From contig JAFALY010000023.1 of the NCBI GenBank assembly GCA_019233975.1, forward strand, positions 1-62,683: a DNA stretch of 62,683 nucleotides. Direction: 5' to 3'. The notes under the pieces were generated by a model. The model had not been told where the DNA came from and searched no databases. It saw only the letters and a program-made list of their open reading frames with translations. The translations under genes were made by a program, and so were the position numbers. Within the stretch, counting starts at the first letter, position 1. Every line of letters begins with the position of its first letter. Origin of the DNA: Alphaproteobacteria bacterium. GTDB taxonomy: Bacteria > Pseudomonadota > Alphaproteobacteria > UBA9219. This document shows positions 37,734 to 46,714 of the stretch, one piece after another.

Positions 37734-38666
37734 TCAGCGTTTTCTGGCTATCTGCGCATCTAAACGCTCTTCTTCCAGCCCTTCCGGGTCCATGTGGACC
37801 AGCACATCCGCATGCGGGTAAGCCTTCATGATATCTGTCGTGATGGCATCCGTTATTTCATGCGCAGCCGCCAACGTTATACCGGGCTCCATTTCGATAT
37901 GCAGTTCGACAAAAATATGATCGCTGTCATAACGGGTACGCATGTCGTGTACCCCCAGCGCCTTGGGGTGACGTTGCACTATTGCCTTGATGCCTGCCCG
38001 GTCTGCTTCGCCCAGTTCCTTATCCATCAGCATGTCGATCGAACGCAGGGCGATTCTGACCGCCGTCGCTGACAAAGCTCCTGCGATCGCGATGCCGAAC
38101 AGCGGGTCAAACCACGTTATACCCGTCACGCGATATAGCGCGAGCGAAACGATAACCGCAATGTTGACGCCAAGATCACCCATGTAATGCAAATGATCGG
38201 CGCCAATGGCAACAGACCGGGTGCGCTTGACGACAACATACTGAAATAAAACCAGCACGATTGTCAGAACAATGGCCAGCAGCATCGAGCCATAACCAAC
38301 AACCTCGTTCTGTAAAGCGTGCGGGTGAAATAAACGGCTGATTGCTTCATAACCCAGTAAAATGGATGAACCGATGATGAACCCCGACTGCGCCAGCGCC
38401 GCAAGAGGTTCCGCCTTGCCATGGCCGTAACGGTGTTCACGGTCCGGCGGCTCCAACGCGGTGGCAACGCCATAGGCAGTGACCAACGAAGCAACCAGAT
38501 CAATGGTTGAGTCCAATAGTGATGACAAGACCGCAACGGAGTCCGTCATCAGGTAGGCAACCAGTTTGGCGACAATCAGGATGCTGGCCACCGTAATGCT
38601 GGCATAGGTTGCCAGCCGGCGTAGTCGATCATTGCCAATGGATAATAGCTGTTCTTTCTCAATCAC
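37734..38666 (-). CDS. fieF: Cation diffusion facilitator transporter (FieF-like)
   Basis: 310 aa from GTG 38666, whose GTGA overlaps the pdxH stop; aaagg lies about 9 nt upstream. Six helices and a cytoplasmic ferredoxin-like domain. The tetrahedral site Asp pair is in SLLDSTIDLVAS and the His/Asp pair is in ADHLHYMGDLGVNIAV, the D-D/H-D pattern of FieF/YiiP that exports Zn(II) or Fe(II). HRYGHGKAEPLAAL is also typical. The longer frame from 38711 would sit in pdxH. The symbol is tentative. Confidence 0.88.
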   Translation of the reverse strand: MIEKEQLLSIGNDRLRRLATYASITVASILIVAKLVAYLMTDSVAVLSSLLDSTIDLVASLVTAYGVATALEPPDREHRYGHGKAEPLAALAQSGFIIGSSILLGYEAISRLFHPHALQNEVVGYGSMLLAIVLTIVLVLFQYVVVKRTRSVAIGADHLHYMGDLGVNIAVIVSLALYRVTGITWFDPLFGIAIAGALSATAVRIALRSIDMLMDKELGEADRAGIKAIVQRHPKALGVHDMRTRYDSDHIFVELHIEMEPGITLAAAHEITDAITTDIMKAYPHADVLVHMDPEGLEEERLDAQIARKR

Positions 38667-39313
38667 GGGTAAAGCCTTTCCGTTGCCCAGTTTGTCGCGC
38701 CCGGCGCACAAGTATAAACAAGCCTGTCATGCAGGCGCGAGGGTTGATCTTGCCAAAATTCTACTCTGTTCGGTGTCAGCCTGTACCCGCCCCAATGCGG
38801 TGGCCGCGGCACTGCGCGCCCTTCGAACTGGTGTGTGCAATCGGCAATGCGTTTATCGAAATCAGCACGCGCAGGCAGATGCTGCGACTGTAACGATGCC
38901 CACGCGCCAATCTGGCTGCCGCGCGGACGCATAGCAAAATAGGCATCGGACTCCGTGTCCGAAACCATGGCAATACTCCCTTCGGCACGCACCTGACGGC
39001 GCAAGGATTTCCAATGCCAGCACAACGCACCTCGCGCGTTTGCGGCCAGGTCGTCCCCCTTCCGGCTTTCGCGGTTTGTAAAAAAGCAAAAACCACGCAT
39101 ATCATAATCTTTTAAAAGAACGATCCTGACGGACGGCGCACCAGCGGCACTGACGGTTGCCAGGCTCATGGCGTTGGGGTCGTTGACCTCCGCTGCCTCT
39201 GCCTCAGCGAACCAGTCCCTGAATAACGCCCAAGGCGTCACAGCAATCTGAATACCGCTTTCCATGCCATTTGCCCCTACAAAACCGGCTTTGCGCCATG
39301 CTTGCGACATCAT
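38663..39313 (-). CDS. pdxH: Pyridoxamine 5'-phosphate oxidase
   Basis: 216-aa FMN enzyme that makes pyridoxal 5'-phosphate. Family segments are DPNAMSLATVSAAGAPSVRI, LLKDYDMRGFCFFTNRESRK, ALCWHWKSLRRQVRAEG, SQIGAWASLQSQ, PPHWGGYRLTP and the C-terminal signature around WATERLYP. ATG 39313 and ATG 39265 are both possible starts. It is divergent from the lipoprotein gene and translationally coupled to the cation transporter. Confidence 0.96.
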   Translation of the reverse strand: MMSQAWRKAGFVGANGMESGIQIAVTPWALFRDWFAEAEAAEVNDPNAMSLATVSAAGAPSVRIVLLKDYDMRGFCFFTNRESRKGDDLAANARGALCWHWKSLRRQVRAEGSIAMVSDTESDAYFAMRPRGSQIGAWASLQSQHLPARADFDKRIADCTHQFEGRAVPRPPHWGGYRLTPNRVEFWQDQPSRLHDRLVYTCAPGATNWATERLYP

Positions 39314-39375
39314 TGTCTTATTTAATGAAATTGACTAGCATGAATCATATTTCAACCGCTACCCAAGAGGTTTAC

Positions 39376-39879
39376 ATGTTCCGCAAATCAGTCCTTGCCC
39401 TCCTCGCAGGATCACTTCTTCTGACCGCCTGCCAAAATGGGCCGAACGGTCGCGCACAAACAGACAGCTGGGGCGGTGGCGAAACCATCGGCACGCTGGG
39501 TGGTGCCGCGGCAGGCGGTCTGCTCGGCAACGCGCTGGGTGGCCATACAGCTACAGGTAAGGCTGCTGGCACCTTGACGGGCGTCCTGCTGGGCGGCTTC
39601 CTGGGTAACCGCGCCGGCGCCATGATCGACGAGAGTGATCGCGCAGCTGCCGCCAAGGCCGAACAACGCGCCTACACAGCACCAGTTGGCCAGCAAATCA
39701 CTTGGAACAACCCGCAAAACGGCAACTCCGGCGTTATTACACCGACCCGCGATGGGTATGACCAAAGTGGCGCCTATTGCCGTGAATTCCAACAAACCAT
39801 CACTGTCGGCGGCAAGCAGCAGCAAGGCTATGGCAAGGCCTGCCAACAGCCGGACGGCAGCTGGAAGATCGTTCAGTAA
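39376..39879 (+). CDS. Glycine-zipper lipoprotein (17 kDa antigen-like)
   Basis: 167 aa from ATG 39376, agagg 6 nt upstream. The lipoprotein signal peptide ends at LLLTAC (cysteine at residue 19). A glycine-zipper 2TM segment follows (TLGGAAAGGLLGNALGG; LTGVLLGGFLGNRAG). The C-terminal domain has YCREFQQTITVGGKQQQGYG, as in the Rickettsia 17 kDa surface antigen family. Probably anchored to the outer membrane. Single-gene unit with its own terminator. Confidence 0.9.
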   Translation: MFRKSVLALLAGSLLLTACQNGPNGRAQTDSWGGGETIGTLGGAAAGGLLGNALGGHTATGKAAGTLTGVLLGGFLGNRAGAMIDESDRAAAAKAEQRAYTAPVGQQITWNNPQNGNSGVITPTRDGYDQSGAYCREFQQTITVGGKQQQGYGKACQQPDGSWKIVQ

Positions 39880-39895
39880 AGCTTGATTGTTGAAC

Positions 39896-39937
39896 AGGAT
39901 TGGTGTTGTCATAGCGGCACCAATCCTTTTCTTTTTA
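39896..39937 (+). terminator. Intrinsic terminator after the lipoprotein gene
   Basis: aggattggtg (39896-39905) pairs perfectly with caccaatcct (39918-39927), followed by ttttcttttt. It lies 17 bp past the stop of the glycine-zipper lipoprotein and ends just before the CbpA-like gene. Confidence 0.9.
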
Positions 39938-39949
39938 TAGCAATCATCC

Positions 39950-40888
39950 ATGTCAACGCGTGACCCGTACGATGTCTTGAATGTCAGCCGCTCGGCTACG
40001 GCGGATGAGCTTAAAAGCGCCTATCGCAAGCTTGCGAAAAAACTGCACCCCGACGTCAATCCCGGGCGCAAGGATATTGAGCAGAAATTCAAAGAAGTAA
40101 CGGCTGCCTATGATCTGTTGTCCGATACGGACAAGCGCGCCCGTTTTGACAGGGGAGAAATTGACGCCTCAGGACAAGAGAGGGGTTTTGGCGGGGGCTA
40201 CGGTGGGCGGAGCAGCAGTGGCGGACAAACACGCTGGCGCACGCATTCACAGGCAGGCGGTGATCCCTTTGCCCAGTTCGGCGGCATGGATGGGATGGAA
40301 GATATTTTCGCCGAATTTATGGGCGGCACACAAGGCAAGCGCGGGCGTCAAAGCCAAAGCCGTGGCAGTGATGCAAATTACGCCCTGACCATACCGTTTG
40401 TGGAAGCCTGTTTGGGCGGCAAGCGCCGCGTGACATTAAGCAACGACAAAACCATCGATATCACCATCCCGCCCGGCGTGAATGACGGGCATAAAATGCG
40501 CCTGCGCGGCCAAGGTATGCCGGGTGCCACAGGCCCCGGCGACGGGATTGTCGAGTTGCATATTGAACCGCATCCCTATTTTACGCGCAAGGATAACGAC
40601 CTGACGCTGGAAGCGCCGATCAGCCTGCCCGAAGCCATTCTAGGCGGCACGATCACAGTCCCGACTTTGACAGGTCCGGTTGCCGTCAAGGTACCAAAGG
40701 GCGCCAATAACGGAACGTCATTACGCCTGAAAGGTAAGGGCGTTCCCCATGGCAAGGATCAGAAAGGCGACATGTTTGTCAAACTGCGCGTCGTCCTGCC
40801 CGACAATGTGGATGATGAGCTGGCTGAGGCCGTTGAGAAATGGTCGAAAAAGCACAGTTACGACCCGCGCAAGAATACGGGCTGGTAA
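39950..40888 (+). CDS. DnaJ-class (CbpA-like) co-chaperone
   Basis: 312 aa. The J domain (residues 4-70) includes [20 protein letters not shown] and the HPD in [11 protein letters not shown] Gly/Ser-rich linker follows, then two C-terminal substrate-binding barrels ([40 protein letters not shown]). There is no Cys-rich zinc domain, so it is the type II CbpA form, not DnaJ. It stimulates DnaK. Its own transcription start is expected after the terminator at 39896-39937. Confidence 0.93.
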   Translation: MSTRDPYDVLNVSRSATADELKSAYRKLAKKLHPDVNPGRKDIEQKFKEVTAAYDLLSDTDKRARFDRGEIDASGQERGFGGGYGGRSSSGGQTRWRTHSQAGGDPFAQFGGMDGMEDIFAEFMGGTQGKRGRQSQSRGSDANYALTIPFVEACLGGKRRVTLSNDKTIDITIPPGVNDGHKMRLRGQGMPGATGPGDGIVELHIEPHPYFTRKDNDLTLEAPISLPEAILGGTITVPTLTGPVAVKVPKGANNGTSLRLKGKGVPHGKDQKGDMFVKLRVVLPDNVDDELAEAVEKWSKKHSYDPRKNTGW

Positions 40889-40918
40889 GCCAGCCCCCCT
40901 TCTTACAGGTCCATAGAA

Positions 40919-41458
40919 TTACAGACCCAGAAAACCGCTTTCCTGATGCTCGATGATCGGCGTTGCCGTCTGGTTGATCGCTTCGCCTTTTTCCTTCGCT
41001 TGCTTCAGGCGTTCGGCTTCGGCAGCGGCGTCAACGACGTTATCGCCATTCTTGTCAGATGACAGCAGGTCGCCGATCAGATGGTCGGACACATCCGTCT
41101 TTTGTGCAGATTCACGGTTGATAACATCGCGAATATTAGGGTCGGCATGATCCGCCCCCATTTGCAGCAACAGTGTCTTTTCAAGCGGCGATACGGCTGG
41201 CGCCTTGCCAGCAGGCGTATTGCCGTTAAACAGCGACGCATAAGCCGTTTGAGAAATATCCGCATCCTGTGGACGTGGCGCACCCGGACGCGGCGGCCGC
41301 AGCGAGAAATCAGGCGGCATAGCCAAAGGCGGCCGGTCGATAACAGCAAATTCATCCGGCGAGCTGCGCCCCAAACCAAGGCTTTCGCGGACACTGCCGC
41401 ACGCCGTCAGGCTGAGCGCCATAAGGGCCATTAAAATGATGGGACGCGTTGCGTTCAT
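40919..41458 (-). CDS. DUF3035 lipoprotein
   Basis: 179 aa from ATG 41458. Signal peptide ending in the lipobox ALSLTACGS (Cys at about residue 20). The middle DEFAVIDRPPLAMPPDFSLR then PPRPG is the core of the alphaproteobacterial DUF3035 family. The rest is polar and likely extended. Function unknown; position after lspA, the lipoprotein signal peptidase, is common in alphaproteobacteria. Confidence 0.85.
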   Translation of the reverse strand: MNATRPIILMALMALSLTACGSVRESLGLGRSSPDEFAVIDRPPLAMPPDFSLRPPRPGAPRPQDADISQTAYASLFNGNTPAGKAPAVSPLEKTLLLQMGADHADPNIRDVINRESAQKTDVSDHLIGDLLSSDKNGDNVVDAAAEAERLKQAKEKGEAINQTATPIIEHQESGFLGL

Positions 41459-41507
41459 AAATACCCTACCCGTCTGATTCACTATTCCAAGCCCAAGACT
41501 AGCGGTT

Positions 41508-41984
41508 TCAGGGAGCCCTGACCAGACTGTCGATGGTCAACAAGCCAACCCCTGCCACAATGGCGGCATCGGCCACATTAAACGTGTACCAATGGTAATT
41601 GCCGTAATAGAAGTCCAGAAAGTCGATAACGGCCCCGAACCGGACGCGGTCAAAGATATTGCCGATGGCACCGCCCATAATCAGCCCCAGAGCCGCCGTC
41701 ACCAGTTTAGAATTTGTGCGCAGGAGCCAGCGCGTCAGCAACGCAATCACGGCCACCGCAATACCCACCATCACAAACGGCATATAGGCGTGGTTGATGT
41801 TGTTCAGCAGACCGAACGTCATCCCACGGTTATGCATGAGGATAATGTTAAAGTAAGATGTCACTTCAACTTTGCTGGTTTCTGCCAGCGTCTTGTTGAC
41901 GACCCACCATTTGCTGAGCTGATCGACTGCAGCAACCAGGCCCATTAGATACAGCGCCAGTTGCGCACGCATATGCCTGCTCAT
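41508..41984 (-). CDS. lspA: Lipoprotein signal peptidase (signal peptidase II)
   Basis: 158-aa inner-membrane aspartyl protease that cleaves prolipoproteins. Four helices. Motifs are NRGMTFGLLN, GGAIGNIFDRVRFGAVIDFL (first catalytic Asp) and FNVADAAIVAG (second catalytic Asp). Its ATG overlaps the ileS stop by 4 bp, the conserved ileS-lspA pair. The next gene encodes a lipoprotein. Confidence 0.96.
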   Translation of the reverse strand: MSRHMRAQLALYLMGLVAAVDQLSKWWVVNKTLAETSKVEVTSYFNIILMHNRGMTFGLLNNINHAYMPFVMVGIAVAVIALLTRWLLRTNSKLVTAALGLIMGGAIGNIFDRVRFGAVIDFLDFYYGNYHWYTFNVADAAIVAGVGLLTIDSLVRAP

Positions 41985-44893
41985 GCTGCCACCTTTCCGG
42001 GTTTGGTCACAACGTCATGGCAACGGTGACAGAGGCCCGGGTGGTCGGCGTGATGCCCAACCTCCGGCAGGACTTGCCAGCAGCGTTCGCACTTGTCGCC
42101 TTTGGCCAGTTCGACAACCACACCCACACCCGTAACATCGGGCAACGTAAAGGCATTGGCCGGAACCGCACCAACCGTCAGGGTCAGTGATGACGCAATG
42201 CAGAGTTCCGCAAAGTCGATTCCTGACAACAGTTTGTTCTGTTCATCCGTTAGATACAAAACAGGATGCGCCTGCAGGCTGGAGCCGATCTTCTTGGTAT
42301 TACGCTCCACCTCAATCGCCCCTGTAACAACGCGACGCAGATCACGCAATTGCTGCCACTTGGCAGCCAGCGCATCATTCTGCCATTGCGCAGGAACCGG
42401 CAAAAAGTCATGCAGGTGGATGCTGTCCGTCATCGCTTCGCCGGAGACACCCAGACGCGCCTGCCACGCTTCCTCAGTCGTAAAGACGAGGATAGGCGCC
42501 AGCCAGCGCACGACATGTTCAAACACATGATGCATGGCCGTACGGGCTGCACGGCGACGTTCGCTGTCCGTCGCGTCGCAGTACAGGCTGTCCTTGCGAA
42601 TATCGAGGTAGAAGGCCGACAAATCCGCATTACAGAAGTCATGCAGGATGGTCAGCAGACGGTTATAATCAAACGCCGCGATGGCTTCACGTACCGCACC
42701 GTCGACTTCGTGCAGGCGATGCAGGACCCAACGTTCCAGTTCAGGCAATTGCTGATCCGGCAATGCTTCGGCAGCCGTAAAGCCGTCCAAAGCCCCCAGA
42801 AGGTAGCGTAACGTATTACGGAAGCGGCGGTACAGATCGCCGATCTGCTTCAGGATTTCAGGGCCGACGCGTTGATCTTGTACAAAGTCGGACGACACAA
42901 CCCACAAACGCAGGATATCCGCACCCAGCTTGTTATAGATTTCCTGAGGCTCCACAACATTGCCCAAGGATTTGGACTGTTTACGCCCCTGCTCATCCAG
43001 CGTAAAGCCGTGCGTCAGAACGGCATTATAGGGTGCACGACCACGCGTCCCGCAAGCCTCCAGCAAGGATGAGTGGAACCAGCCGCGATGCTGGTCCGAC
43101 CCTTCCAGATACAAATCCGCCGGCCATTGTTGGTCAGGCCATTCGCTGGCGCTTTCGTTCTGATCGATACAGAAAGCATGTGTTGACCCGGATTCAAACC
43201 ACACATCGACGATGTCGAATACTTGCGTATAATCTTCGGTTTTGTAGGCGCTACCAAGGAAATCGGACGGCGGGTGACTATACCACGCGTCTGCGCCTTC
43301 CTTTTCAAAACTGTCAGCGACACGCTTCAGGACCGCAGGATCTTTCAGAATCTCGCCCGTCGTCTTGTTCAGGAACAGCGCAATCGGCACACCCCAGGCA
43401 CGCTGACGGCTGATGCACCAGTCGGGGCGCGTTTCGATCATGCCGCGGATGCGGTTTTCGCCGACGCCGGGAACCCAACGCGTTTCGCCGATGGACTGTA
43501 ACGCCACTTCACGTAACGTTTCCTTGCGTCCGGCGATAGGTTGATCGAGCGCGATAAACCATTGCGGCGTCGTGCGGAAGATCAACGGTGCCTTTGACCG
43601 CCATGAATGCGGATAGGAGTGCGTGATGTTCTGCTTTGCCAGTAACGCGCCAACTTCGCTTAGCGCTTTCATGACCGCGCCATTGGCTTCGCCAACCTTG
43701 CCGTCCGGTTTATAAACCGCCAACCCGGCAAATCCCTTCACGTTCGGCAGATAAATGCCGTCATCCCCAACCGTTTCATCGAACTTGATTTTGTATTGCT
43801 GGCCTAGGTTAAAGTCATCCTCGCCATGGCCGGGCGCGATATGCACAAACCCCGTACCCGCTTCTGTCGTAACAAACTCACCGAAATACATCGGCACGTC
43901 GTAGTCATAATAAGTCTGATAGGCGGCACCACCACGCCACGGATGGCGGCATACGGTACCGGCAAAGTCTGTGCCTTTAATTTCGGCGACAAGGCTCATC
44001 TGCCCCTTGCCGTCTTTCAGAACCATCTGTTCGAACTGGCTTCTCAGCGCGGCGGCTACAACATATTTTTGCCCGTCAAAAGCCGTGCCACTGTCACGGC
44101 ATTCAAGGACAGCATAATCAAAATCGCCATAGGCGATGGCGCGGTTCGCAGGAATGGTCCATGGCGTCGTCGTCCAGATGACGATGTTCGCGCCCGTTAA
44201 AGCTGCGGCCTTGGTGTTCACGACCGGGAAGGCAACCCAGAGTGTCGTGGATTTATGGTCATGGTATTCGATTTCCGCTTCGGCCAGCGCGGTCTTTTCA
44301 ACCACCGACCACATCACGGGCTTCACACCTTTATAGAGCAAGCCGTTATCGACGAATTTGTAGATTTCCCGCAGGATCTGCGCCTCGGCGCGCTTTGTCA
44401 TGGTCGCATAAGGATGCGCCCAATCGCCGATAACGCCCAATCTTTGGAACTGTGTGGACTGGATGTTTTTCCATTCATCGGCAAATGCGCGGCATTCATC
44501 GCGGAATTGCAGAACGGGAACTTCGTCCTTGTTTTGTCCTTTGGTGCGATAACGCTCTTCGATCTTCCATTCGATGGGCAGACCATGGCAATCCCAGCCA
44601 GGTACGTAAGGGGCGTCTTTCCCCTGCATCTGTTGCGTGCGGACCGTGATGTCTTTCAAAATCTTGTTCAGCGAATGGCCAATATGGATGTTACCATTCG
44701 CATAGGGGGGGCCGTCATGCAGGATGAACTTAGGCCGACCCTTTGACTGCGCGCGCAGGCGGTTATAAAGGCCAATGCGGTGCCAGTAATTGATCCATTC
44801 CGGCTCCTGCTGCGGCAAATTGCCGCGCATGGGAAAATCGGTCTTCGGCAAAAAGACGGTTTCGCGATAATCGGCTGTGGGCTTGTCTGACAT
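41981..44893 (-). CDS. ileS: Isoleucyl-tRNA synthetase
   Basis: 970-aa class I synthetase. HIGH motif in DGPPYANGNIHIGHSLNKI. The editing domain shows TTTPWTIPANRAIAYGD and GTGFVHIAPGHGEDD. WFESGSTHAF is intact. The KMSKS loop reads GRKQSKSLGN, with Gln for Met. The C-terminal zinc finger has CERCWQVLPEVGHH and CHRCHDV. The eubacterial layout and length are normal. Cotranscribed with lspA (4-bp overlap). The 110 bp before it hold several hairpins. Confidence 0.98.
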   Translation of the reverse strand: MSDKPTADYRETVFLPKTDFPMRGNLPQQEPEWINYWHRIGLYNRLRAQSKGRPKFILHDGPPYANGNIHIGHSLNKILKDITVRTQQMQGKDAPYVPGWDCHGLPIEWKIEERYRTKGQNKDEVPVLQFRDECRAFADEWKNIQSTQFQRLGVIGDWAHPYATMTKRAEAQILREIYKFVDNGLLYKGVKPVMWSVVEKTALAEAEIEYHDHKSTTLWVAFPVVNTKAAALTGANIVIWTTTPWTIPANRAIAYGDFDYAVLECRDSGTAFDGQKYVVAAALRSQFEQMVLKDGKGQMSLVAEIKGTDFAGTVCRHPWRGGAAYQTYYDYDVPMYFGEFVTTEAGTGFVHIAPGHGEDDFNLGQQYKIKFDETVGDDGIYLPNVKGFAGLAVYKPDGKVGEANGAVMKALSEVGALLAKQNITHSYPHSWRSKAPLIFRTTPQWFIALDQPIAGRKETLREVALQSIGETRWVPGVGENRIRGMIETRPDWCISRQRAWGVPIALFLNKTTGEILKDPAVLKRVADSFEKEGADAWYSHPPSDFLGSAYKTEDYTQVFDIVDVWFESGSTHAFCIDQNESASEWPDQQWPADLYLEGSDQHRGWFHSSLLEACGTRGRAPYNAVLTHGFTLDEQGRKQSKSLGNVVEPQEIYNKLGADILRLWVVSSDFVQDQRVGPEILKQIGDLYRRFRNTLRYLLGALDGFTAAEALPDQQLPELERWVLHRLHEVDGAVREAIAAFDYNRLLTILHDFCNADLSAFYLDIRKDSLYCDATDSERRRAARTAMHHVFEHVVRWLAPILVFTTEEAWQARLGVSGEAMTDSIHLHDFLPVPAQWQNDALAAKWQQLRDLRRVVTGAIEVERNTKKIGSSLQAHPVLYLTDEQNKLLSGIDFAELCIASSLTLTVGAVPANAFTLPDVTGVGVVVELAKGDKCERCWQVLPEVGHHADHPGLCHRCHDVVTKPGKVAA

Positions 44894-44972
44894 GATAAAT
44901 CCGTTTCAAAGGGTTAATGTTTTTAACGCTGGGACCAGCGGGGCGCAAGGGCCTGCCGCAAGGCCTGAAATG

Positions 44973-45004
44973 GGCCTTTGGTGCCGTCTGGCGGCACCAA
45001 GGCC
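44973..45004. other. GC-rich hairpin overlapping the ribF stop
   Basis: The arms ggcctttggtgccg and cggcaccaaggcc pair over 13 bp with one bulged T and a 5-nt loop (tctgg). Two smaller hairpins follow toward ileS (ggcct/aggcc near 44951-44965; cgctgg/ccagcg near 44929-44942). No T run follows on the minus strand, so this is not a standard intrinsic terminator. It may stabilise the ribF 3' end or modulate ileS. Confidence 0.4.
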
Positions 45005-45960
45005 TACATAATTCGGCTGGCGTGATAGGTACGGGCAGCGTCAACATCCAGCGTGATCTGCTGTTTTAACGCCTCTAGTGAGCCAAAGCTCTGCTCATCC
45101 CGCTGAAAATGGCACAGGTATACTTCCCATTCCTGCCCATACACTTCTTGATGAAAATCGAACAAATGCGCTTCCAGAAGCTCTGTTTTACCGTCAACGG
45201 TCGGGCGCAATCCCAGATTGGCAATGCCTGCATACTGACGCGCGCTGCCGACCGGGCTCGCTGTAATCGTGTAAACGCCAAAGCGTGGGCGCATATACTC
45301 ACCCAATGGAATATTCATGGTCGGGAAGCCCAGTTGCCGCCCACGCTGGTCACCCTTCACAACCATACCCGCGATTGACCAAGGGCGGCCAAGGATATGC
45401 TCAGCCAGCGCTACATCACCCGCCTTGAGCGCGTCGCGCGTGCGCGAGGATGACATAACTTCCCCGTGCGAGTCGCGGAACGGCGTGACTTCGGTTACAG
45501 ACACACCCTGCGGGGCAAGCCATTCACGCAATTGCGCCATCGTACCGCTGCGCCTGTGCCCGAATACGTAGTCAAAGCCCGCAACAACATGCTGCGCCCC
45601 ATAGGTGCCGAGGAGAACCCTTTGCACGAAATCCTGCGCCGACAGGTCCGAAAACCCAGGCGTGAATGGCAGCACAACAACATCATCCAGACCAAGCTTG
45701 CGCAGCAGTCGATCCTTGGCCGCAGCAGGCGTCAGGCGAAACGGCGGGATATCCGGCTTCAGAACAGACCGCGGATGCGGTTCGAAAGTCATGGCGCGCG
45801 CGGGAACGCCAAGGCCGCGTGCTTTCTCAATCGCCAGCTTTAAAACGGCCTGATGTCCGCGATGAACCCCATCGAAATTACCAAGCGCAAAGACGCCGCC
45901 TTTTTGCGGAACATTCTGCGCCGTTTGCTGATCAGTGGCCGAGGCCATGACGTGGTCCAT
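45004..45960 (-). CDS. ribF: Bifunctional riboflavin kinase/FAD synthetase
   Basis: About 318 aa. The N-terminal nucleotidyltransferase has VFALGNFDGVHRGHQAVL and the ISSTRIR-like SSSRTRDALKAG. The C-terminal flavokinase has GMVVKGDQRGRQLGFPTMNI and FGVYTITA. It makes FMN then FAD. The start is uncertain: ATG 45960 or ATG 45948 fit, and neither has a strong ribosome-binding site; the frame extends to 46038 without conserved residues. Upstream of ileS-lspA, a common order. Confidence 0.95.
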   Translation of the reverse strand: MDHVMASATDQQTAQNVPQKGGVFALGNFDGVHRGHQAVLKLAIEKARGLGVPARAMTFEPHPRSVLKPDIPPFRLTPAAAKDRLLRKLGLDDVVVLPFTPGFSDLSAQDFVQRVLLGTYGAQHVVAGFDYVFGHRRSGTMAQLREWLAPQGVSVTEVTPFRDSHGEVMSSSRTRDALKAGDVALAEHILGRPWSIAGMVVKGDQRGRQLGFPTMNIPLGEYMRPRFGVYTITASPVGSARQYAGIANLGLRPTVDGKTELLEAHLFDFHQEVYGQEWEVYLCHFQRDEQSFGSLEALKQQITLDVDAARTYHASRIM

Positions 45961-46055
45961 ATTCGCCCAAAAAACTATACTTCCCCGGAATGGGTCGTCA
46001 TGATAACGGAAAAAGCACCGCAGACTCAAGAAAATCATGGAGATATTACACGCCG

Positions 46056-46610
46056 ATGCTGAAACGAATGAAATCTGAGAACTGGGGCGGCATCGCCAGC
46101 CTGTGCGGTAGTCTGTTATTTATGCTGGCGGGTGACAGCGCCGGAATCACTGCAACAGGCATTTGCCTGGCGGCAGAGTTTATATTTGCAACGCGCGGAC
46201 ACCGCACATGGGGTTATTCGCTTGGTTGCGCCCTTATCAGCCTATGCGGCTTCTTTCTGACCGCCTCACGCCTAATGGATGGCAACGACCTGCTGCGCCA
46301 TTTGACGATGGTCATGATGGTGGTCTGGGCCTTCGCAGCGATACGATGGCCGGTTGAAATCCTATCCAACTTTACGGCAACGAAAAACGAAGTGCTGGCA
46401 CAAATACTGCGCAAACTTGCCGATTATATCCCCCGTATTGCCAGTATCATCAGCATCACCATGCGTCTGCCCATGCTGGTAACCGCGGCATTTGCCGGTG
46501 AACATTTCAGCGGGCTGATGTTCAGTGCGTTGACATGTTATTTGATCGCGGATGTCTTGCTGGGCCGATTGCAGACTTTGCTGAAGCGTGGTGGGCCCGG
46601 TAGGACTTGA
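46056..46610 (+). CDS. Multi-helix membrane protein, unknown
   Basis: 184 aa from ATG 46056, GGAGA about 11 nt upstream. Five or so hydrophobic segments (for example GGIASLCGSLLFMLAG; WGYSLGCALISLCGFFLTAS; LTMVMMVVWAFAAIRWPVEI; FSALTCYLIADVLLG). I recognise no family. The last seven codons and the stop (46589-46610) lie over the opposite-strand tRNA gene. The frame could be opened further upstream to 45990 but that part is not membrane-like. Confidence 0.6.
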   Translation: MLKRMKSENWGGIASLCGSLLFMLAGDSAGITATGICLAAEFIFATRGHRTWGYSLGCALISLCGFFLTASRLMDGNDLLRHLTMVMMVVWAFAAIRWPVEILSNFTATKNEVLAQILRKLADYIPRIASIISITMRLPMLVTAAFAGEHFSGLMFSALTCYLIADVLLGRLQTLLKRGGPGRT

Positions 46611-46665
46611 ACCTACAACCAGACCGTTATGAGCGGCCTGCTCTAACCAATTGAGCTACGGGCCC
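46589..46665 (-). tRNA. tRNA with anticodon CAT (elongator Met or Ile2)
   Basis: 77 nt with encoded CCA. The acceptor gggcccg/cgggccc, D loop agctcaattggtta, anticodon loop ctCATaa (anticodon at 46629-46631 of the plus strand) and T loop gttcaagtc are all in place. A CAT anticodon on a non-initiator body can be elongator Met or lysidine-modified Ile2; acceptor identity cannot settle it by eye. It overlaps the convergent membrane-protein ORF by 22 bp. Confidence 0.92.
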
Positions 46666-46714
46666 GAAGGCCATCACCATCACTTACATGAACGCATTTG
46701 GATGCGCAAGCGGG

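Noticed and set aside
38667-38711. A longer start for the cation transporter inside pdxH.
   Set aside because: The GTG at 38666 overlaps the pdxH stop by GTGA and has a ribosome-binding site, as expected for a coupled gene.
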